Assembly: GCA_014155875.1 (NCBI GenBank)
Contig: JACEFZ010027766.1
Span: 1 to 64,000 of the forward strand
Source of the DNA: Cepaea nemoralis
Taxonomy: Eukaryota; Mollusca; Gastropoda; Stylommatophora; Helicidae
Direction: 5' to 3'
DNA: 64,000 bases
A program made the position numbers and the translations under genes. Below are positions 56,691 through 64,000 of this stretch, piece by piece (positions within the stretch are counted from its first letter, which is position 1; each line of letters opens with the position of its first letter). Under the pieces are notes generated by a model. It ran no database searches, was not told the DNA's origin, and saw only the letters and a list, made by a program, of their open reading frames with translations.

Positions 56691-59600
56691 TTAAATGTCA
56701 ACCTGAATACAGTTAAAGTAAGCTGCAGTCGACTTGAGCTTGTTGATATCTCCATAAAGCTTGTCCTCGAATGAAGCAGGTGTGGGCCAAAATATCTTTC
56801 TCTGTTCTGCATATATTGGGCACTCTTGCAGCAAATGTTTAGCTGTCATTTTACCAGTTCCAAAATTACATTCATCTGTATCTCCTATCTTTAGTTTGTT
56901 GAACAAGTGGTATTTCAGCCTGTTATGTCCTGTGCTGAAGATTGCTACTTGTTCTCTTCGGTCGAGTTTGTAATATGCATCATCCTTCTGGTGGCCTGGA
57001 TGCTCTGATTCCCATTTGGTTCTATAAGTGCTTTTTATCAACCTCTTTGCCTCATTATAGGTTATGTCTATGTCAGGCTGTGGTAGTCATCCGCCCTCTT
57101 TTGCCAGTCTGTCAGCCTCTTCATTTCCAGGTATACTGCAATGTGATGGGATCCACTGTATTACAACTTTTTTGGATTTCTGGCATAGACCATGGAGTGC
57201 TGCTCTTAGGTCAGCTAGTTCTGTGCTGTTTTTGCTCTTCAGTATTGAGACAGCTGACTTTGCATCTGTAAAGATAGCTATTTGCGACTCTTTATTTTCC
57301 TCCATCAAGAGCATTTCTGCTGCAGTTTTCAGAGCCTCTACCTCCGCTTTGAAGTTACTTGAAAACTTTCCAGTTGCCACTGAATGTGTTTTTTTCACTC
57401 CATTTTTTTAAATTTAGGAGAATTCCTCCTCCTCCATTCTCTATTGCATTTTTGGCTGATCCATCTGTATATGCATGGGTCCAATTCCTGCTTGGGTAAT
57501 GTTCTTTTATGTAGTTTAGGGTTATTTCTCTTCTTTCGGTTTCATGCTGAGTGTTCTTTTTCTCAATACCAGGAATGTTTTCTATCATCTCAGGCAGTTG
57601 CTGCTGTCTCCAAGCTGGGAACTTGTCTGCATTGTAAATGGGTTTGACTGTTGATATGTTAAGTATGGGAACTGCCCTAATCTTTCGTTTTGCAGTTTCT
57701 ACAAAGTTGCTACGCTTCAGTCTTCCTTTTCCAAAACCACTAAACCTTTTATACATAGGGTGGTCTGTCAATCTTCTAAATTTTTCAGCTTGTTGCTGGG
57801 CTCTGCTATCTCTTCTATCCTGCATTGGTTGTAAACAAGTTATCTTTTCTAATTCATTAATAGGCATTGTCTTCAGGCTTCCAGTTATGATTCGCATTCC
57901 TTGATTTTGGACTCTACTTATTTTGTTAAAGTTTGACTTAGCTGCTGTTGCCCAAGCTGCAATGCCATATTCCAGTACTGGCCTCACCCGTCCAGTATAT
58001 AACTTCTTGAGAACTTTCTCATCTGCTCCCCACGTTGTACCAGCAAGCTTTTTCATGATTGCCATTCTTTGCCTTGCTCTTGTTCGATTTTTCTCAACCT
58101 GTGTCTTCCATGTCAGGCGACGATCAAAGGTGACTCCTAGATACTTTGGATTTTCTTCATGGCGCAATATTTTTCCATTCAATACCAGCTTAGGTTGCTG
58201 AGTTTTAGTTGAGAGGGAGAACACTGTGCATGTTGTTTTCTCCTCACTTATCTTCACTAGCCATGATTTTGACCAGTCCTCTAGCGCTAATAGGGCTTGC
58301 TGTATTCTGCTGTTAGCTGTACTAATATATTCTTCAGATGTCCATATGGCTAGGTCATCTGCAAAGGATGATGTGTGTACTCTGGCTGGAAAATTTTCCG
58401 TGATGTCGTTTATATATGCTAGGAATAATGTTGGTGAAAGAACTCCTCCTTGGGGGACACCTTGCTCCAACAGCATCATTTTGCTGGTTTGTCCTTGTAC
58501 TTTTGTCCTGGCAGTTCTGTTCTCAAGGTAGTGGCTGATCCATTTGTACATTTTCCCACAAACATGCATTTTTTGCAGTTTTACTTTCAGTCCTTCCTTC
58601 CATACTTTATCAAATGCTTTTTCTAAATCTATCCAGACCGCTAGTGTGTGCTTTTTCTCTTGGAAGGCATCCTCTATTTCCTGAGCTATATAGGTTATTT
58701 GATCTTCAGTGGATCTGTACTTTCTGAATCCTGCTTGGTGAGGTGTTAAGAGTTGGTTTTCTTCCAGATGCCATATTAGCCTGCCATTGATAATGCGTTC
58801 CATTAATTTTCCTACACTGCTAAGAAGACTGATAGGTCGATAGCCATTTGGTTCTTCCAGGTCTTTTCCTTTCTTTGGGACTGGTATTAGTATAGCTTCC
58901 TTCCATGCCTGTGGGACTATTCCCCTCTTCCAGCTGTAATTTAGGACTGCTAGTAGTTTCTTTTTTGCCTTAGTGCCTAGTCCTATTAGCATTTCATTTG
59001 TGATTCCATCCTTTCATGGTGATGTCTTCTTTTTTAGGGTATTCATTGCCTGTTCCATTTCTTCCATTGTTAGATTTGCCATCATATATTCTGCTGCTGT
59101 CTCTGTATATCTATGATGTATCTGTTTATCTATGATTGCTTTCTTCTGTTCGGCTGTAATATCAATGTGGTTTGCACTGGCATAGTGTTCCATTAGTGCA
59201 TTTGCAGCCTTTTTTTCCTGTAAGCAAGGCATTTCCTTGTTTAATTGTTATTTGTTTGTTTCTAGGTCCTTCATTGTTCATGGCTTTCACTAGTTTCCAT
59301 AGTTTGTTTCCATCCCTGTCAAAATTCAGGTTTTCTGTTGTTTTCCTCCAACAATCTCTTGTTGTTTGATTTACTGTTCTTTTATATTTTGCTGAGATGG
59401 CTTTGAGAGAGATGTTCGCTTCAGTTGTTTGTTCTCTCTCTGCGGTCTTCCTAGCATCTTCAACTTTGTCCCCCAAAATTTGTAGTTCTTCAGTCCAGTA
59501 TGGTTTGTAATTTTTCCTCGCTCCTCTTGGAATAGACTCAGTGGCCGCCTGTATTATTGCTCTGTTTAGACTTTCCACCATTTGCTTCATGTTGCCATAT

Positions 59601-60437
59601 CGTGTATTTATGTTTTCACAATATTTGTCAGTTAGTTTGGCAAATCTGTCCCAATCTGCTCGTTTGTAATTCCAACGGGGCAAAGGCTTTTGCTCCTGTG
59701 GAACATACTCCATATTTATTACAAGCTTGATTGGTCTGTGGTCACTACCTGCTAATTGGTCAAGCACATGGCGATCGATTTTGTGGAGGATGTCTCCTGT
59801 GCAGAAAGCTAAGTCTGGAGTAGAAGTGGTAATCCATCTTCTGGAGTAGAAGCTCGGTGTGTCATCCGCTTTGTTGAGTAGATGGAGATTTGAATCTATT
59901 TCCCAGTCCTCCACTTCATCTCCTCTTTTGTCAGTATCTGGGTATCCCCATCTTTCTGAACGGCTATTAAAGTCTCCGACAACAATGCATTTTGTCAGTT
60001 ATTTCCATGTTTGAGAGTGTAAGATCCTTATCTGCCGGGCTATACAGATTGTAAATTCTTATTTTCACGTCCTTTATCATTATATCAACACCTATAATTT
60101 CCGTTTGGTTGTCAGAGATCACAGATACTTCGCTGCAAGGTATTGTATTTCATGTAAGTATTACAACTCCTCCTTTGTGTCCTTTGCGGTCGAAACGTGT
60201 GGCCTGATATCCCTCGACTGAAAATGTGCGATTGGCGTTGAGGTGTGTCTCTTGAATGCATGCCACATCTATTCTATCTTTATGAAGACGTTGTGTTAGG
60301 GAGGCTTTCTTGTTATAAACTCCTTCTGCATTCCATTGTAGTATGTTGAGTGTCCGGAGTGTTTGGTCAATAGCTCTTAACCTACTCCTCTGTGCCTTGA
60401 CTCCACAGCACAGGGGAAGGTGACCACCAGTAGTCAT
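56691..60437 (-). pseudogene. I-2 ORF2: endonuclease, reverse transcriptase, RNase H
   Basis: Endonuclease 60,437-60,150 (ILQWNAEGV, CIQETHLNANR) continuing in 59,914-59,162 (STPDLAFCTG, SDHRPIKLV). Reverse transcriptase mainly 58,992-57,355: YRPISLLSSVGKLMERI, HQAGFRKYRSTEDQ, WIDLEKAFDKVW (motif A), LEQGVPQGGVLSPTLFLAY and SSFADDLAIW (motif C, FADD). RNase H: AYTDGSAKN (about 57,480), AEVEALKTAAE, IFTDAKSAV and GNEEADRLAKEGG in 57,398-57,087, so all four acids are present. A CNFGTGKMTAKHLLQECP knuckle (56,860-56,810) ends it. Five or more frameshifts or stops disable it. Confidence 0.88.
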
Positions 60438-60824
60438 GGGTGGACCCCCTCGAGGCAGGGGGCCGGCACTATCACCGCCTGATGGGACTTCACGGGATTA
60501 GCACCATAACGATTAATTTTCATCTGTGGCATCATGAAATGATAAAGTTACGTTGCACTTCTTTGTCAAGCCTGTGGCTCAGTACATCCGATTTCGACAA
60601 GCATTTGTTCGGGATGCTTTCCCTAGCCTTTGATTGTCCCCAGTCTACCTACAAGGCAGCAGGTTTGTACGTCTCTTCGTCTGGTCCCTCTCCCTTGACC
60701 TGTCCGACATGGGTGACCCTACCAGTAGCTGTGCTACCGTCGGCATAGCTCTTGGGGTCATTGGAACGCTCAAGCCCCTCTACCTCGTCAAGGTGGACGC
60801 ACGGCAGAGGGGTATTGTTGTATA

Positions 60825-61275
60825 TAATGTTCTAGTTCCATTATCTCTTTCAGGTAATTGTTATTCGTTACTTTGGCAGTCCACGGAATTTGCAACATTT
60901 GTTTCAGGAACCACATCTTTGTTGTTTCCAAGTTCTTCTTAATTTGTTCATTTACATTCCAAGATTCACTGCCATACAGCAAAACGGTTCTATGTAGCAT
61001 TTCAGCAATATCTTTCTTATATTCAATAATAGTGACTTATTGCATAAGATACTTTTCATTTTCTGAAATGTAGTTTTTGCTTGCTCTTATGTATATAAGA
61101 TATATTATGTTATATGTTCTTAATGTCTGTTGTACATCTTCCATCTGATGTTATAATTACCCCTAGGTATTGAAATTTATCCACATGGTTAAGCTTTTCC
61201 CCTTGTATTGTTATTTCAGATTTTGGTGTCACCTTTTTCTTTGGTATAACTATTGTACTGTTAAGTACCCAACTG
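60825..61275 (-). mobile_element. RTE-B fragment continuing beyond the I-2 insertion
   Basis: Minus strand encodes LLYGSESWNVNEQIKKNLET, LQIPWTAKVTNNNYL (61,000-60,850) and, further up, remnants of the GGCTTTTGC/GATGGAAGATG region to about 61,270. Matches 40,052-40,440. Confidence 0.75.
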
Positions 61276-61347
61276 TTATAGTCAAATCACTACAGACTGT
61301 TTATTTTTTTTTAAAAAAAAAAAAATCTACTTTCACTTTTGCTTCAG

Positions 61348-61446
61348 GTGAAACTGTGCGAGTTGCGTATACCTTGAAGCCACACCCAGAAAGGAATCGG
61401 TGTCTGATCACTCACTTTAGCTCACAGAAGACCGCCAAGAATAAAG
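61348..61446 (+). CDS. Candidate internal exon (99 bp, phase 1-1), unknown protein
   Basis: Preceded by a pyrimidine-rich stretch ending TTTTGCTTCAG and followed by AAAG|GTATAC, so both splice signals are plausible. Skipping the first two bases, the frame is open for 32 codons (ETVRVAYTLKPHPERNRCLI and onward to KTAKNK), and both ends break after the first base of a codon, so the exon is symmetric. The composition is like real protein and unlike the repeats around it. I do not recognise the family, and no neighbouring exon is visible. It may be a fragment of a host gene continuing outside the window, or chance. Confidence 0.35.
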
Positions 61447-61657
61447 GTATACTTACTGGCACCTGTCCGTCTTGACCGATGATTTTTGCTTCTTGAAGTG
61501 AGGTTTCCCTAAGGGAGGTGGGTTCTCATTTGCTTGGCACTGGATAGGCACCACACTGAGAAAACCTGAGAATTGTATTACTAGAAGTCCTTTGTTTTAA
61601 ACCCACAGGGCACAGGAAATAGAGGGGAACTTGAAAACACATGAAGAAGAGAATTAT

Positions 61658-61915
61658 TAAACATCCGGTGTGCTGATGCTGAGCTAGCGGGTTCAACACG
61701 TCCCCGCCAGTTGGACTAAAATGATGACTTCTCGTCCTTGACTTGGGGATGTAAATTACAAGGAACCTCAGAAGTCGGAGTGGTTTCGCCGGATGGCCAG
61801 GGACACTGGTAATAGGGAAAGCTAATCCACATGCAAAAAATCTGTCCAGGGCACTAGAAGTAGTAGTCCACATGTGTGGACTACGCTTGAGTTCAAAGCA
61901 AGCAAACCAATAAAC
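61658..61915 (+). mobile_element. SINE-A, longest continuous copy
   Basis: From AACATCCGGTGTGCTGATGC through GTCCTTGACTTGGGGATG, GGGAAAGCTAATCCACATGC to GAGTTCAAAGCAAGC. Only the first part of the tRNA-like head is missing. Serves as the reference for the split copy at 22,459-25,495. Confidence 0.8.
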
Positions 61916-61920
61916 ATATA

Positions 61921-64000
61921 TATAGATGATTAATGTGGGGAGGACATGGGTGGAGCTGCCTGAGATAGGTCAAGATAGATGATTAATGTGGGGAGGACAT
62001 GGGCGGAGCTGCCTGAGATAGGTCAAGATAGATGATTAATGTGGGGAGGACATGGGCGGAGCTGCCTGAGATAGGTCAAGATAGATGATTAATGTGGGGA
62101 GGACATGGGCGGAGCTGCCTGAGATAGGTCAAGATAGATGATTAATGTGGGGAGGACATGGGCGGAGCTGCCTGAGATAGGTCAAGATAGATGATTAATG
62201 TGGGGAGGACATGGGCGGAGCTGCCTGAGATAGGTCAAGATAGATGATTAATGTGGGGAGGACATGGGCGGAGCTGCCTGAGATAGGTCAAGATAGATGA
62301 TTAATGTCGGGAGGACATGGGCGGAGCTGCCTGAGATAGGTCAAGATAGATGATTAATGTGGGGAGGACATGGGCGGAGCTGCCTGAGATAGGTCAAGAT
62401 AGATGATTAATGTGGGGAGGACATGGGCGGAAGATAGATGATTAATGTGGGGAGGACATGGGCGGAGCTGCCTGAGATAGGTCAAGATAGATGATTAATG
62501 TGGGGAGGACATGGGCGGAGCTGCCTGAGATAGGTCAAGATAGATGATTAATGTGGGGAGGACATGGGCGGAGCTGCCTGAGATAGGTCAAGATAGATGA
62601 TTAATGCGGGGAGGACATGGGCGGAGCTGCCTGAGATAGGTCAAGATAGATGATTAATGTGGGGAGGACATGGGCGGAGCTGCCTGAGATAGGTAAAGAT
62701 AGATGACTTGGAGTGAGTTGGTTGACGACCTAATCTCTAACGATGTATATAGATGATTAATGTGGGGAGGACATGGGCGGAGCTGCCTGAGATAGGTCAA
62801 GATAGATGATTAATGTGGGGAGGACATGGGCGGAGCTGCCTGAGATAGGTCAAGATAGATGATTAATTTGGGGAGGACATGGGCGGAGCTGCCTGAGATA
62901 GGTCAAGATAGATGATTAATGTGGGGAGGACATGGGCGGAGCTGCCTGAGATAGGTCAAGATAGATGATTAATGTGGGGAGGACATGGGCGGAGCTGCCT
63001 GAGATAGATCAAGATAGATGATTAATGTGGGGAGGACATGGGGCGGGAGCTGCCTGAGATAGGTCAAGATAGATGATTAATGCGGTGAGGACATGGGCGG
63101 AGCTGCCTGAGATAGGTCAAGATAGATGATTAATGAGGGGAGGACATGGGCGGAGCTGCCTGAGATAGGTCAAGATAGATGATTAATGTGGGGAGGACAT
63201 GGGCGGAGCTGCCTGAGATAGGTCAAGATAGATGATTAATGTGGGAGAGGACAATGGGCGGAGCTGCCTGAGATAGGTCAAGATAGATTAATGTGGGGAG
63301 GACATGGGCGGAGCTGCCTGAGATAGGTCAAGATAGATGAGTTAATGTGGGGAGGACATGGGCGGAGCTGCCTGAGATAGGTAAAGATAGATGATTAATG
63401 GGGGAGGACATGGGCGGAGCCTGAGATAGGTCAAGATAGATGATTAAGGGGGGGACATGGGCGGAGCTGCCTGAGATAGGTCAAGATAGATGATTAATGT
63501 GGGGAGGACATGGGCGGAGCTGCCTGAGATAGGTCAAGATAGATGATTAATGGGGGAGGACATGGGCGGAGCTGCCTGAGATAGGTCAAGATAGATGTTA
63601 TGTGGGGAGGACATGGGCGGAGCTGCCTAGATAGGTCAAGATAGATGATTAATGTGGGGAGGACATGGGCGGAGCTGCCTGAGATAGGTCAAGATAGTGA
63701 TTAATGTGGGGAGGACATGGGCGGAGCTGCCTGAGAAGGTCAAGATAGATGATTAATGGGGGAGGACATGGGCGGAGCTGCCTGAGATAGGTCAAGATAA
63801 TGTTAATGGGGGAGGACATGGGCGGAGCTGCCTGAGATGGTCAAGTAGATGTTAATGGGGGAGGCATGGCGGAGCTGCCTGAGATAGGTCAAGATAGATG
63901 ATTAATGGGGGAGGACATGGGGAGCTAGATAGGTCAAGATAGATGATTAATGGGGGAGGTGGCGGAGCCTGAGATACAAGTAGGATTAATGTGGGGAGGA
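61921..64000. repeat. 53-bp satellite, about 39 units, continues past the window
   Basis: Unit GATAGATGATTAATGTGGGG then AGGACATGGGCGGAGCTGCC TGAGATAGGTCAA, nearly identical up to about 63,240, then with many short deletions. A 41-bp unique insert (62,707-62,747) separates two sub-arrays that each start with TATAGATG. Confidence 0.95.

Larger units (their letters stand above)
55982..60824 (-). mobile_element. Near full-length I-2 LINE with 12-bp target-site duplication
   Basis: TATTGTTGTATA at 55,982-55,993 and 60,813-60,824 flanks 4,819 bp. From the 5' end at 60,812: a 5' region with the monomer, endonuclease, reverse transcriptase, RNase H, a cysteine motif, a 3' region with a direct repeat, and a (GAA)n tail at 55,994. 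Flanking RTE-B sequence joins cleanly on removal. An ORF1 is not evident apart from a short minus-strand open piece (about 60,790-60,660) encoding SYADGSTATGR. Confidence 0.88.

Overview
This is animal nuclear DNA with no complete protein-coding host gene. Nearly everything recognisable is transposon-derived or tandem repeat. Supporting evidence is an animal-type tRNA-Asp(GTC), degenerate apurinic-endonuclease LINEs of the I-like and RTE-like groups, hAT and Tc1/mariner-like DNA transposons, tRNA-derived SINEs, many satellites, and no operons or prokaryotic gene structure. The mix suits an invertebrate, perhaps a mollusc or other lophotrochozoan, but the species assignment is a guess.

Layout. 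0.1-15.6 kb holds two diverged copies (about 0.1-4.0 and 11.6-15.6 kb, minus strand) of an I-like element with a CCHC ORF1 and an RNase H domain but no endonuclease or reverse transcriptase between them. Between the copies lie RTE fragments and a decayed hAT transposase inserted into an RTE endonuclease. 15.6-28.4 kb holds AT-rich sequence, an RTE reverse transcriptase fragment (minus), an RTE endonuclease fragment (plus), and a three-level nest: a SINE split by a Tc1/mariner-like transposon that carries another SINE. 28.45-39.75 kb is a giant near-perfect inverted repeat (arms about 5.8 and 5.5 kb, 17-bp spacer) made mostly of minisatellites. 39.8-48.5 kb is a patchwork of RTE and zinc-finger LINE tails, SINEs, one intact tRNA-Asp gene and a homopolymer-rich block of doubtful base quality. 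48.6-61.3 kb carries two copies of one I-like LINE (endonuclease, reverse transcriptase, RNase H). One is 4.8 kb with a 12-bp target-site duplication; the other keeps its 5' end but stops inside the reverse transcriptase, yet has a 14-bp duplication. Satellites with 65-, 24- and 47-bp units lie between them. 61.9-64 kb is a 53-bp satellite running off the window.

How the parts relate. None of the recognised elements has an intact ORF2 or transposase, so no active mobile element is shown here. The relative order of many insertions can be read from target-site duplications and from empty-site comparison inside the window. The most unusual structures are the 11.3-kb palindrome, the shared deletion derivative of the I-like element, and the 3'-truncated LINE insertion. 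The only features that look like functional host sequence are the tRNA-Asp gene and, weakly, one candidate 99-bp exon at 61,348-61,446. Family labels used here (I-1, I-2, RTE-A to RTE-E, LINE-Z, SINE-A to SINE-C) are local names for this window only.
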